A stretch of 64,000 nucleotides of DNA from contig NZ_CP071501.1 in the NCBI RefSeq assembly GCF_017354985.1, forward strand, positions 1,383,501-1,447,500, given 5' to 3'. The notes under the pieces were generated by a model, which was not told the origin of the DNA, did no database searches, and saw only the letters and a program-made list of their open reading frames with translations. The stretch comes from Shewanella cyperi. Its GTDB lineage: Bacteria; Pseudomonadota; Gammaproteobacteria; Enterobacterales; Shewanellaceae. The position numbers were made by a program, and so were the translations under genes. Below, one piece after another: positions 37,497 to 45,846 of the stretch. Position 1 is the stretch's first letter, and every line of letters starts with the position of its first letter.

Positions 37497-38873
37497 ATGA
37501 CCCAGTCCATACTTCACTGGATAAGCGAATCCATTACCCGCAAGATCGGCGGGTTATCCACCTTGTTGCTCAGCTTTATCTTCGTGGTGATCGTCTATTC
37601 CATAGTCAAGCTGACGCAGATTGGTGCCGAAATGCGTGAGGTGGCCGAAATAGACATACCGCTCACCGAGGTGGTTTCGGAAATTGAAGTGCTGCAGCTA
37701 CAGAAGCACATATTGTTTGAAAAGATCCGCGTCGCCCGGGACGAACACCTGGCGCCGGCGGTGATCAAGCCTCAGCTGGGGGCTTTTATGGATCACGGCG
37801 TCCAGTTGTCCCGGCAGGTGGAAAAAGCCGAGCAGCTTATCCATCGCGGCCTGAGCACGGCCCAGATCGCCGAAGAGGTGGCCGAGCACAAGCGGGTGCT
37901 GAGTGCCATCGAACATTTCCAGATCCTGCGTCAGGAATACCTGCAAAAGGCCGGTGAACTTTTCAATAAACCCGAGGCGGAAACTGCCGCGGCCAATTGG
38001 CTCAGGTTAGAGACTCTCGACGAGCAGCTCGATAGTCTGGCGGAGCGCTTATTGCTGGATATCGAAGCACTGACCGAAGACATAGCCAAAAACGCCGAGC
38101 GCCATGAGCAGGAGTTTTTTATCGTCAATACCTCCCTCGGCGTCAGCGCCTTCCTGATTGGTATTTATGTGACCTGGTACATCATCCGCAGTTTCCGGCG
38201 CCGCCTGGGGTATATCCAGACCCAGATCGCCAGGTTGAACCAAAGCCTGACACCCGACACCCCAAGCACCACCAAGGATGAGCCGCAGCGCGGCCAGGAT
38301 GAGCTGACCGAGTTGGCCTGGGACGTACAGCAGGTGGTGGAGCGTTTCTCCAGCGAGATGGTGAACCGGCATGAGATGGAAAAGCAGCTTATCCAGTTGG
38401 CTACCACGGACAAGCTGACCGGCGCCTTTAACCGGCATAAATGGGAAGATTGTCTTGCCATGGAGTTGGAGTACGGCCGCCGAGGCGTGCCAGTGCATCT
38501 CTTGATGCTGGATTTGGACCACTTCAAGGCCATCAATGACAATCATGGTCACGATGTCGGCGACCAGGTATTGCAACAGGCGGTGAAATTGCTCAAGGAG
38601 CACGTACGCCAGACCGACAGCCTGTTCCGTCTGGGAGGTGAGGAGTTTGCCCTGCTGTTCCGTCAGCACGACAGCCAGGACGTCCTGGCCATAGCCGAGA
38701 AGATCCGCATGCTGTTCGAGACGAACAAGGTGCCAGGGTTACCTTACTTTACCGCCAGTCTGGGGCTGACAAGATTCTTGCCGCAAGACGACAGGGAAAG
38801 CTTTATCAAGCGTGCAGACCAGGCCCTGTACCGCGCGAAACAGGACGGTCGCAACCGGGTGACTGTGCTGTAA
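37497..38873 (+). CDS. Membrane-bound diguanylate cyclase
   Basis: Inner-membrane signalling protein of 458 residues that makes cyclic di-GMP from two GTP. Helix 1 is about residues 17-40, followed by a 165-residue periplasmic helical sensor domain, helix 2 (about 207-228) and the cytosolic GGDEF domain from about 295. The active site is RLGGEEFALLF with the metal-binding LDLDHFKAINDNHGHDVGD upstream. The inhibitory I-site RQTD lies five residues before GGEEF, so product feedback is expected. No EAL or HD-GYP domain, so it is a synthase only. Signal sensed is unknown. Confidence 0.92.
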   Translation: MTQSILHWISESITRKIGGLSTLLLSFIFVVIVYSIVKLTQIGAEMREVAEIDIPLTEVVSEIEVLQLQKHILFEKIRVARDEHLAPAVIKPQLGAFMDHGVQLSRQVEKAEQLIHRGLSTAQIAEEVAEHKRVLSAIEHFQILRQEYLQKAGELFNKPEAETAAANWLRLETLDEQLDSLAERLLLDIEALTEDIAKNAERHEQEFFIVNTSLGVSAFLIGIYVTWYIIRSFRRRLGYIQTQIARLNQSLTPDTPSTTKDEPQRGQDELTELAWDVQQVVERFSSEMVNRHEMEKQLIQLATTDKLTGAFNRHKWEDCLAMELEYGRRGVPVHLLMLDLDHFKAINDNHGHDVGDQVLQQAVKLLKEHVRQTDSLFRLGGEEFALLFRQHDSQDVLAIAEKIRMLFETNKVPGLPYFTASLGLTRFLPQDDRESFIKRADQALYRAKQDGRNRVTVL

Positions 38874-38879
38874 CCAGGC

Positions 38880-39095
38880 TTAACTAAGCTTAACTATGCG
38901 ATCCCTTCCCGGGGTCGCCCACTCATGGAAGATACCGGCTATGTAGTCCTCAAGTTCGGTCTCATTGATGCCGGCGGGAATACGGATATCCTCGGCCTTG
39001 CGTTTTACACCGCCCGTGCCGCAGTAGCAGGCCCGCCACTCATCGCCGATTCGGGTCACTTCGAGGATTTTTTTGCCAAAGATGTCAAATTTCAT
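38880..39095 (-). CDS. Small conserved protein of unknown function
   Basis: Protein of 71 residues, MKFDIFGKKILEVTRIGDEWRACYCG..., ending IPAGINETELEDYIAGIFHEWATPGRDRIVKLS. The pattern resembles small uncharacterised proteins found next to diverse genes in marine gammaproteobacteria; I cannot give a function. Its codon use and acidic helix near the end look like a real gene. It is convergent with the cyclase, with seven bases between the stops. Confidence 0.65.
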   Translation of the reverse strand: MKFDIFGKKILEVTRIGDEWRACYCGTGGVKRKAEDIRIPAGINETELEDYIAGIFHEWATPGRDRIVKLS

Positions 39096-39155
39096 AGTGC
39101 TGGCCCTGCGTTGTTAGCTTGTTCTAATGCTGGCTAGAAAACATTGAAGATAACC

Positions 39156-39365
39156 TCAGGCTTTGGGATAGAAGATATCAGCAAGTTCAAATATTTGGCT
39201 AATAGCGAGCAGTATACCGATAATGATAAAGACAGTAGGAGAGGCAAAGTTCACTGTTACGGCACGCACTTGTCTTAGCCTGTTGCCATGGAAAATGAAA
39301 CCTACGGAAATGCACAACACCATAAAGTGAAGGATTAATTCGGCCATGGTATTTGCTGTCATCAT
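39156..39365 (-). CDS. Small membrane protein, unknown
   Basis: About 69 residues with two hydrophobic helices: MAELILHFMVLCISVGFIFHG and TVFIIIGILLAISQIFELADIF, joined by a basic loop RLRQVRAV. The start is placed at 39363-39365 since GGAG lies just upstream on the minus strand; ATG 39374 or 39422 are in frame. AT-richer than its neighbours. No family recognised. Confidence 0.5.
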   Translation of the reverse strand: MMTANTMAELILHFMVLCISVGFIFHGNRLRQVRAVTVNFASPTVFIIIGILLAISQIFELADIFYPKA

Positions 39366-39535
39366 GTACTCCATATTGTAAATCAATTCAGCAGAATACC
39401 GGAAAAATGCAAGTAGGGACATGGGGCAATGATGCCGAGCCAAGACCGGCACCTTGGCTTGGTGGATTGCAGGGCTATTTCACCATATCTATGCACATTA
39501 CCGCCGCCAATATCAGCTGCCTTTCTGTATCCGCA

Positions 39536-40054
39536 TTATGCCAATCTCAGCCCATATTTAACACAATCAAGCTGCCTGCCACTGTGCCAGGTAAAGTCGG
39601 GGATGAATTCAATTTGGGTAAAGTGGTTTTTCAGCAGCACCCGTGACGAAGCAGGATTATTCTCAAGCACGTAGGCGTACAGTTGCTTGAGCCCCAGGGG
39701 CCCGGCCGCAAGCCTGGCCAGCTCGGCCACGCACAGTGATGCCACGCCCTTGCCGGTGTGGGCCGCCGCAACCCGGTAACCCAGTTCCCCGCTGTGGCGC
39801 TTGTCGTCCAGCTCCTTGAGATTGGCGCGGGCGATAATGGACTGCCCGTCGAGCAACACCAGCGAACGGGCGAGCTTGAGTTCATGGGCCGACAACTGTG
39901 CGTCGATATGCCGGGCAATGCCCTGCTCACTGATAAAGCCCACCGGCCTCGGGGCTATCAGGGTTTCGAAATAGTCGCGGTTTTCCAGCTCGAACCGCAG
40001 CAGGGCACAGGCGTGTTTGGGGCTTAGCAACTCAAAGGTCATGCCAGTACTCAT
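39536..40054 (-). CDS. GNAT-family N-acetyltransferase
   Basis: Cytosolic acetyltransferase of 172 residues of the RimJ/RimL-like type, transferring acetyl from acetyl-CoA to an amino group. Landmarks are FELLSPKHACALLRFELENRDYFE at the start and the acetyl-CoA-binding stretch GELGYRVAAAHTGKGVASLCVAELARLA (residues about 85-115), followed by YAYVLENNPASSRVLLKN. Substrate unknown. Its ATG overlaps the stop of the GFA gene (ATGA), so the two are translationally coupled. Confidence 0.85.
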   Translation of the reverse strand: MSTGMTFELLSPKHACALLRFELENRDYFETLIAPRPVGFISEQGIARHIDAQLSAHELKLARSLVLLDGQSIIARANLKELDDKRHSGELGYRVAAAHTGKGVASLCVAELARLAAGPLGLKQLYAYVLENNPASSRVLLKNHFTQIEFIPDFTWHSGRQLDCVKYGLRLA

Positions 40055-40569
40055 TGCTCTTTTAGTCCTGCCTTATAGGCCAGGATGTCGGGCAGTATCG
40101 CCTGGTAACGCGCCTGGCTTTCGGGCGGCCAGTACTGTTTGCGGTCATAGTATTCGCTGACCACGGGCGTGTCGTCCGCAAGCTGCACCCAGGGCTGTTT
40201 GGAGGCAGTGAAAATATGTATGTCCGGCGGCAGAAAATCCGGATTGTCTAAAGTGCCTACCCGCACAAAGCGCATAATGGGGCCCGAGCCGGCGTAACTG
40301 CTCCACAGCGCCACCAGGCACTTGGGGCAGCGGGCGATCAGCTGTCCCTTGCCGCTGGCGGAGGGGGTATTGATGATGACAGGTTCGCCGGACAGCAGGC
40401 TGACACGGTCGGCCTCTATCATGGCATTGAGGGCAAAGGAGGCGCCGGTTTCCCGCTGACACCAACGGCAGTGGCAGCAGTGTACAAACAAGGGGTTAGT
40501 CTCAAGGCGATAGCGAACCTGGCCGCAGTCGCAGCCTCCCTCGGCTGGAAAATGTGCTGATGTGTTCAT
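40051..40569 (-). CDS. GFA (Mss4-like) family zinc protein
   Basis: Cytosolic protein of 172 residues of the GFA family (named for glutathione-dependent formaldehyde activation). Zinc ligands are seen: GGCDCGQVRY, CCHCRWCQRETGA and ARCPKCLVALWS. GGGAGGA precedes the ATG at 40567-40569; an in-frame TTG three codons earlier is not needed. Members have mixed or unknown roles, and the name should not be taken as proof of formaldehyde chemistry. Middle gene of the EamA-GFA-GNAT operon. Confidence 0.82.
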   Translation of the reverse strand: MNTSAHFPAEGGCDCGQVRYRLETNPLFVHCCHCRWCQRETGASFALNAMIEADRVSLLSGEPVIINTPSASGKGQLIARCPKCLVALWSSYAGSGPIMRFVRVGTLDNPDFLPPDIHIFTASKQPWVQLADDTPVVSEYYDRKQYWPPESQARYQAILPDILAYKAGLKEQ

Positions 40570-40571
40570 GG

Positions 40572-41483
40572 TTAACAATCCTCCCGTTCAAGCCTGTTCA
40601 GGTTTTGCCGTCGCAGGTAAATCCCATTAAAGAGACGCTGACCCAGTATAGAGATGCTCAGCCCAAAAAGGATCAGGCTGCTGCCGGTCATTTCCAAGCC
40701 GGTCAAACGTTCATCCAGCAGCAGACCTGAGCCCAGCATGCCGACCACGGGGATTAGCAGTGCAAAGGGGGTTACAGTGGCCGCGGAGTGATTGCGCAGC
40801 AGCCAACCCCAAAGGGCAAAGGCAATAAGCGTCGACACATAACCCACATAGGCCAGAGATATCCAGGTTTTTGTCGTGGTGGCCGCCAGCAACGCGAGGG
40901 GATGCTGGGTTTCAAACAGGTAGGACAGAACAAACAAGGGCAGGGGCGGGATCAGGCTGACCCAAACCATGAAATGCAGCAGGTTAACCTGGCCCATGCG
41001 CTTCATGATGAGATTGGATACGGCCCAGAACAAGGCGGCACAGAGTATCATTGATACGCCGACTATGGTGGCGTTGCCCTGGCTATTGAGGAAAAACAGG
41101 CAAAATCCCGCCGCGGCCAACAGCATACCCAGGGCCTGGAAGCGGCTGATGGCCTCTTTCCAGAGTAAGACGCTGAGCAATATGGTGAAAATGACCTGGG
41201 CCTGCAACAGCAAGGAAGCGATCCCCGCCGACACATCGGCCTTCATGGCCACAAACAACAATCCGAATTTCAGCACCCCAAGGAAGAGTCCAACACCGAC
41301 AATATTCCAGGCCGAGGTCTTGGGAAAGGGCACAAAGAACACCGCCGGCAGGGCGACAATCAGGAATCGCAGTCCGGAGAACATTATGGGCGGCAGTTCT
41401 TCCAGGCCAAATTTAATGACCGAGAAGTTCATCCCCCAGATAAACACCACCAGTAGGGCACAGCCCAGGCTTTTAACATCCAT
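40572..41483 (-). CDS. DMT-superfamily EamA transporter (amino-acid-export type)
   Basis: Inner-membrane permease of 303 residues with ten helices in two EamA repeats. MDVKSLGCALLVVFIWGMNFSVIKFGLEELPP and SAGIASLLLQAQVIFTILLSVLLWKE closely follow the EamA (O-acetylserine/cysteine exporter) subgroup. First gene of a three-gene minus-strand operon (with GFA and GNAT), and its stop falls three bases beyond the next ATG. Substrate is inferred only from subgroup. Confidence 0.85.
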   Translation of the reverse strand: MDVKSLGCALLVVFIWGMNFSVIKFGLEELPPIMFSGLRFLIVALPAVFFVPFPKTSAWNIVGVGLFLGVLKFGLLFVAMKADVSAGIASLLLQAQVIFTILLSVLLWKEAISRFQALGMLLAAAGFCLFFLNSQGNATIVGVSMILCAALFWAVSNLIMKRMGQVNLLHFMVWVSLIPPLPLFVLSYLFETQHPLALLAATTTKTWISLAYVGYVSTLIAFALWGWLLRNHSAATVTPFALLIPVVGMLGSGLLLDERLTGLEMTGSSLILFGLSISILGQRLFNGIYLRRQNLNRLEREDC

Positions 41484-41743
41484 ATAAGGTCAGTTTCCTT
41501 GTTGGTTTAATCCCTGTATTACGTGAGAGCTGCGTCGGCTCCTGCGCCTTAACGTTCATCACTATCTATGGGCGATTGTGCTTGAATTATGCGGCTGGGC
41601 ATCACAGACCATATAAAGCAGCAATGCTCGTTTTATGTCATGACCCGGGGCTGATTGTCATGCTGATTTCGGCCAAGGATTCACCATCTATGCGGGGCTG
41701 AATATTGGACAGCTAGCCTGCATTATCAGAAAGCCGCTCGCCA

Positions 41744-42286
41744 TCAGTCTTTGTAATCGCGCTGGATGCCGAGACCGCTGGCCTTTTTATTCACCGTCTT
41801 GGGATAGCTCACCTCGGGGTTGATGGTTTTAACGGCCTGGTACATGTCGCTGATCTTGTTGCCATAGTTCATCGAAATATGGAAAAAGCGCCCATCCCGC
41901 ATCAGGATCCCGTGTTGCATCATGCCCTTGCCCGCATGGTTTGACGCCTGGCGGTTTTCAAATCCGGCAATCTCGGCAACGGCCACATCGAAGGACCAGG
42001 GGGCGTGGTCCGGATACCTGACCCTGAACCTTTCCCTGGTGATAATGGCTTCATATTCCGCAGGATGGCGCAGGTGCCACCAGGCAATGAAAAACAACAC
42101 CATACTGGCAAGCGACAAGGCTATCAGCAGGGGCAGCCTGATAGCCTCCGGCACCCTCTGCTCACTGAGCGATTCATAGGCAAGCAGCCCCAGAATATAC
42201 AGCCAGCAAAACAGCCCCATTCTGGTGAAGAGCTTGGCTCGTTGTTTTCTGGAGCGCTTAAAGTGATAAACGGGCAAATCATTCAT
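41744..42286 (-). CDS. Membrane protein of unknown function
   Basis: Protein of 180 residues with a basic N-terminus (HFKRSRKQRAKLF), two helices (about 22-40 and 50-70), and a C-terminal soluble part of about 105 residues (ITRERFRVRYPDHAPWSFDVAVAEIAGFENRQ...). This plan, a helical hairpin with a PH-like domain, is common in uncharacterised bacterial proteins. No family named. Ends about 210 bases from the next gene group on the left. Confidence 0.65.
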   Translation of the reverse strand: MNDLPVYHFKRSRKQRAKLFTRMGLFCWLYILGLLAYESLSEQRVPEAIRLPLLIALSLASMVLFFIAWWHLRHPAEYEAIITRERFRVRYPDHAPWSFDVAVAEIAGFENRQASNHAGKGMMQHGILMRDGRFFHISMNYGNKISDMYQAVKTINPEVSYPKTVNKKASGLGIQRDYKD

Positions 42287-42330
42287 AGGCTTAATTCCGA
42301 ACCTGGCCGAGCTGCTGTCAGCTGGTCCAT

Positions 42331-42531
42331 TCAGGCCTGCTGCTTTTTCCAGTCATCCGTGAGTTGGCCGGCAAAGCCCCAGTCCTCTTCGGCGATTTCC
42401 TGGATGACCACATGGGTGTATTCGGGTTTTTTACCCAGCACCCGGGTTAAAGACTCTGTGATATCTTTCACCAATTCGGCCTTTTGTTCCCGGGTCGCGC
42501 CCTTGGTGATTTGTACGTTGACGTAGGGCAT
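42331..42531 (-). CDS. 4-oxalocrotonate tautomerase-family protein
   Basis: Protein of 66 residues starting MPYVNVQITKGATREQKAELVKDITESL. The Pro after the initiator Met is the catalytic base of the family once Met is removed; VVIQEIAEEDWGFAG is the usual second half. It forms small hexamers and would tautomerise or otherwise activate keto/enol substrates; the natural substrate is unknown. Confidence 0.9.
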   Translation of the reverse strand: MPYVNVQITKGATREQKAELVKDITESLTRVLGKKPEYTHVVIQEIAEEDWGFAGQLTDDWKKQQA

Positions 42532-42582
42532 TTATCGCTCCTTGTTTCCTTTGTGTCCGCGTGGTTTTCAGTCGGAGCCGGC

Positions 42583-43218
42583 TCAATTTTGGGTTGAGGT
42601 CAGCAGCTTAATTCCAAATACGCCAAACAAGCTTGCTGCGAGTCGGGTAAGCCACTTTTTAACCGCCTGATTGGCTGAAATTTTGCGGCTCATGGAGCTG
42701 GAGGCCCAGGCGATAAAGTGACACCAAAGCATGCCATTGAAGTTAAACACCAGGCCGAGGAAGAGAAACGCCAGTGGTTTGTTGTCGCTGGATGCTGAGA
42801 TAAATTGCGGCATAAACGACAGAAAGAACAGCGCGACCTTGGGATTGAACAGGTTGGTCACAACCCCTTGAATATAGATGCTCTTCAGTGACGACTTTTC
42901 GGTTTTTGGCCCCTGAAGTTCAGTCGTCTGTTTACTTCCTCTGAACATGCTTATCGCCATGTAAATCAAATAGGCGCCACCGAGAATTTTCACCAGGGTA
43001 AAGGCGGTGGCCGAGGTGGCGAGAATCGCGGATAGGCCAAATGCGGCTGCCACTATGTGGATTAAAGTTCCAGTGCCAATCCCCAGCGCTGCTGCCGAGC
43101 CCGCTTTAAAGCCCTGAGTGGCGGCCCTTCCGGCAATCAGCAGGGAGTCGGGCCCGGGTATGATATTGAGCAGTATGCCCGATAGGACAAACAGCCATAA
43201 ATTTTCTGTACCAAACAA
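42583..43218 (-). CDS. LysE/RhtB-family amino-acid exporter
   Basis: Inner-membrane exporter of 211 residues with about six helices. The signature NIIPGPDSLLIAGRAATQGFKAGSAAALGIGTG, FNPKVALFFLSFMPQFI and the C-terminal helix LTRLAASLFGVFGIKLL are typical of RhtB-type homoserine/threonine exporters. Substrate cannot be told from sequence. Lone gene followed on the minus strand by the tautomerase after 51 bases, perhaps cotranscribed. Confidence 0.9.
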   Translation of the reverse strand: MFGTENLWLFVLSGILLNIIPGPDSLLIAGRAATQGFKAGSAAALGIGTGTLIHIVAAAFGLSAILATSATAFTLVKILGGAYLIYMAISMFRGSKQTTELQGPKTEKSSLKSIYIQGVVTNLFNPKVALFFLSFMPQFISASSDNKPLAFLFLGLVFNFNGMLWCHFIAWASSSMSRKISANQAVKKWLTRLAASLFGVFGIKLLTSTQN

Positions 43219-43263
43219 TGCAGCAACTCCTCTGATTCAAGACTGCGCAGATCCCGGTGAAAA

Positions 43264-43371
43264 AGCATGGCTACCGCAGGTTTTGCTTCATTCCAGGCTG
43301 GCTATTTTGGATTCTGAATCAGCATCTTGGCAGAGAACCTTGGTCCGCTGCAATGCCAAATTTGTAAGCGG
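43264..43371 (+). repeat. Degenerate copy of a dispersed repeat also at 52933
   Basis: ATGGCTACCGCA, a TTCATTCC-type stretch and TCAGCATCTTGGCAGAGA occur here in the same order and orientation as at 52933-53045, with indels in between. This suggests two diverged copies of one element about 110 bases long. The plus frame carries an early stop here. Confidence 0.6.
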
Positions 43372-43458
43372 AGTGTGTGTTTCCACTGGCGGCGGATATC
43401 AGCACTGAGTTTATCGACATATGGTGTGGTGACATTGGCTGCGGGTGTCAAAGGCACA

Positions 43459-43842
43459 TCAGACAAACACCAGGCGGCGCGACAGTACAAACGACAGCAG
43501 TGGCATCACCAGTACTATCACCAGCAGTACCAGACGATAGGGCAAGCCCAGATAGCCGTTCAGGCCAAATACCAGCAGCTGGTTCAGCAGCAGCCCCATA
43601 ACTGCCAGCAGTAAAAATTTGGGCAGCTGGACCGCGTGACGACCATTGGACAGGAAGGTCCAGTGGTAATGCCCCGTGTAGGAAAACAGCACGGCGCAGC
43701 AGAAGGCCAACAGGTTGGCAATAAAGGGTGAAAGCAGCAGCCCTTCGTTGAAGAGCAGGGCGCACAGCAGATGGATAAAGGTGGCGCCGCCGCCCACCAG
43801 GGCAAAGCGTCCCAGGCTTTTCAGGAGCGGCGGCCGGCTCAT
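43459..43842 (-). CDS. GtrA-family membrane protein
   Basis: Inner-membrane protein of 127 residues with four helices, of the GtrA family, thought to flip or help translocate undecaprenyl-phosphate-linked sugars. RFALVGGGATFIHLLCALLF and the conserved motif ANLLAFCCAVLFSYTGHYHWTF are typical. Its ATG overlaps the methyltransferase stop (ATGA). Together with the GT2 at 44711 it makes the usual GtrA-GtrB pair. Confidence 0.88.
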   Translation of the reverse strand: MSRPPLLKSLGRFALVGGGATFIHLLCALLFNEGLLLSPFIANLLAFCCAVLFSYTGHYHWTFLSNGRHAVQLPKFLLLAVMGLLLNQLLVFGLNGYLGLPYRLVLLVIVLVMPLLSFVLSRRLVFV

Positions 43843-44579
43843 TTGGCGCTGGCCTCTTTACGGGCCACCAGCAGTATGGACACCCCAAAAGGCAAATTGA
43901 GACCCAGTCCCAACAGGCGTTTTTCCAGCAGCAATACCCCCAGCAGCAGGCGGTTGAGCCAGGGGGCGGGCATGCGGTCATCCGGGGCGCGGCTACCAAG
44001 CAAGCGTTTGAGCATTCTGACGCAAAAAATCAGTGGAAAGAGCAAGGTATTGAAGTGGCTGCATCTTGTCACCTCAAAGCCCGTCGCCTGCAGCAGCTGC
44101 TTCAGCTCCCCCGCACTATAGCGGCGCTGGTGATGGTGCTGTTCGTCATGCTCGCTCCACAGTTGGGCGCAGGCAGGAACCGTCAGCAGCAGTTGACCGC
44201 CGGGCCTCAGCAATCGATGCAGTTGCCGCAGCGATTCGTCATCGTCCGGAATATGCTCAAGCACATCCAGGGCGACCACCAGATCCTGGCTGCCTTCGGC
44301 AAAGGGCACGTCATGGGGCAGACTGCCGGGGGTGACTGTCACACCCCGGTTGCGCGCCACCAGCTCCCTGGCGCCCGCGTCCGGCTCCAGGGCCTGCACC
44401 TTGCCGAAGCGGGACAGCAGCGCCAGATTGCCACCTGTGCCGGCTCCGACCTCGAGAATAGTGGCATTCGGGGCGAGTTGCAGGTGTTGCAGCTGCTGGG
44501 CAATGATCTGCCGCCGCCCCACAAACCACCAGTGGTGCTCTTCCTGTGCGGCCATTCTCAAATATACGTCTGCATCCAT
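43839..44579 (-). CDS. Class I SAM-dependent methyltransferase
   Basis: Cytosolic methyltransferase of 246 residues. The SAM-binding motif ILEVGAGTGGNLALLSRFG is at about residues 41-59, the acidic second motif at ALEPD, and VALDVLEHIPDDDESL is the Methyltransf_11 landmark. A C-terminal hydrophobic stretch (LNRLLLGVLLLEKRLLGLGLN) suggests membrane contact. Overlaps gtrA and is divergent from the GT2; a role in modifying a polyprenyl-linked sugar is inferred from these neighbours. Confidence 0.87.
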   Translation of the reverse strand: MDADVYLRMAAQEEHHWWFVGRRQIIAQQLQHLQLAPNATILEVGAGTGGNLALLSRFGKVQALEPDAGARELVARNRGVTVTPGSLPHDVPFAEGSQDLVVALDVLEHIPDDDESLRQLHRLLRPGGQLLLTVPACAQLWSEHDEQHHHQRRYSAGELKQLLQATGFEVTRCSHFNTLLFPLIFCVRMLKRLLGSRAPDDRMPAPWLNRLLLGVLLLEKRLLGLGLNLPFGVSILLVARKEASAK

Positions 44580-44710
44580 AATTATTTGTAAAAAATAGAC
44601 TTAGTATCTGTGCTAGTATCCTTGAACACCGGCAAACTTTCACTGGGCCATAGGCGCCAGGGGGCGTTTCCGGCAGGTTGAATCACAGCATATACCAATA
44701 AAGTTGCGCC

Positions 44711-45775
44711 ATGACAGAATCAAAGCAAGTGCCACCCAAATCCGCCGTCTCGCTCACAGAAGCGCCGCTCTCCCAGTCGCAAGCCGCGCCGCTGTTGTCT
44801 GTGATTGTGCCCTGCTTCAACGAGGAGCAAAATATTCAGCCCCTGTACCAGCGGGTGGCAGGAATGTTTGAGCAGGCCGGTATTAGCTTTGAGCTGATTT
44901 TTATCAATGACGGCTCCAGCGATGACACCCTGGCGCAGATCCGTCGCCTGAGTCAGCAGGATGAACGGGTTCGCTTTGCCAGCTTCAGTCGCAATTTCGG
45001 CCACGAGGCTGCCAGCAGTTGCGGTTTTCGGCTGGCCCTGGGTCAGGCTGGGGTGATTTTGGATGCCGATCTGCAGGACCCGCCGGAGCTTATTCTGGAG
45101 ATGATCGCACTTTGGCAGCAAGGTTTTGATGTGGTCTATGGCAGACGCAAAACCCGCATCGGTGAGGGGCGGCGTAAAAAAGTCTCTTCCTTCCTGTTTT
45201 ACCGGCTGCTGAACCTGTTTTCCGATGTTCCCATTCCCACCGACGTGGGGGATTTCCGTCTGGTCAGCCGCACCGCCATGGATCATTTCAATGCCCTGCC
45301 TGAAAAGAACCGCTTCGTGCGCGGCATGTTTGCCTGGATAGGTTTTCGTCAGACGGCGCTGGAGTTTGAGCGCCAACCCAGGCAAGCGGGCAACAGCAAA
45401 TACAACTGGACCCGCCTGTTGTTGCTGGCCTTTGATGCCCTCACGTCCTTCAGCGTGGCGCCGCTGCGGCTGTGCATGGCCTTTGGCGCCCTTGTCACCG
45501 CCCTGAGTTTTCTGGCCGCCGCTGTCATTATCATCCAGAAACTCTTCTTTAATCTGGATGTGCCGGGTTACGCCTTTGCCACCTCGGGGATGTTTCTGCT
45601 GGGCGGGATCCAGCTGCTGTTTCTCGGCGTGCTGGGTGAATACATAGGCAAAATTTACACTCAGGTACAGGACAGGCCCATCTACATAGTCGAAGAGCGA
45701 AGCGACAAGCTGGAAGGGCAAAGCGACAAGGTCCAAAAGCAAAGCGACAAGCTGGAATCCCAGAGCGACAGGTAA
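44711..45775 (+). CDS. GT2 glycosyltransferase, polyprenyl-phosphate sugar transferase (GtrB/ArnC/DPM1-like)
   Basis: Inner-membrane glycosyltransferase of 354 residues that would move a sugar from a nucleotide donor to polyprenyl phosphate. Catalytic domain about residues 25-240: LLSVIVPCFNEEQNI, the metal-binding INDGSSDDT and DADLQDPPELI, and FRLVSR. Two C-terminal helices (about 255-280 and 290-315) are in the usual place. The last 25 residues are an odd tail with four QSDK/RSDK-type units, which looks like a recent codon-repeat expansion. Divergent from the methyltransferase-gtrA pair. Confidence 0.9.
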   Translation: MTESKQVPPKSAVSLTEAPLSQSQAAPLLSVIVPCFNEEQNIQPLYQRVAGMFEQAGISFELIFINDGSSDDTLAQIRRLSQQDERVRFASFSRNFGHEAASSCGFRLALGQAGVILDADLQDPPELILEMIALWQQGFDVVYGRRKTRIGEGRRKKVSSFLFYRLLNLFSDVPIPTDVGDFRLVSRTAMDHFNALPEKNRFVRGMFAWIGFRQTALEFERQPRQAGNSKYNWTRLLLLAFDALTSFSVAPLRLCMAFGALVTALSFLAAAVIIIQKLFFNLDVPGYAFATSGMFLLGGIQLLFLGVLGEYIGKIYTQVQDRPIYIVEERSDKLEGQSDKVQKQSDKLESQSDR

Positions 45776-45813
45776 CGCCCGGGTTGATGGGCGACCGCAG
45801 CTCTTAAAATAAG

Positions 45814-45840
45814 GCCATCGCCATCGCCATCGCCATCGCC
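45814..45840. repeat. Hexanucleotide tandem repeat (GCCATC)
   Basis: About four and a half perfect copies of GCCATC in the gap between two convergent genes. A slippage-prone tract; not in a coding frame. Confidence 0.9.
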
Positions 45841-45846
45841 ACGTGC

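Noticed and set aside
37203..37517. 104-codon minus frame upstream of the cyclase
   Set aside because: Covers a promoter region and overlaps the start of the cyclase; no protein-like pattern.
45814..45840. GCCATC tract as a phase-variation switch
   Set aside because: It lies between two convergent stops, outside both frames and promoters, and its unit of six would not shift a frame.
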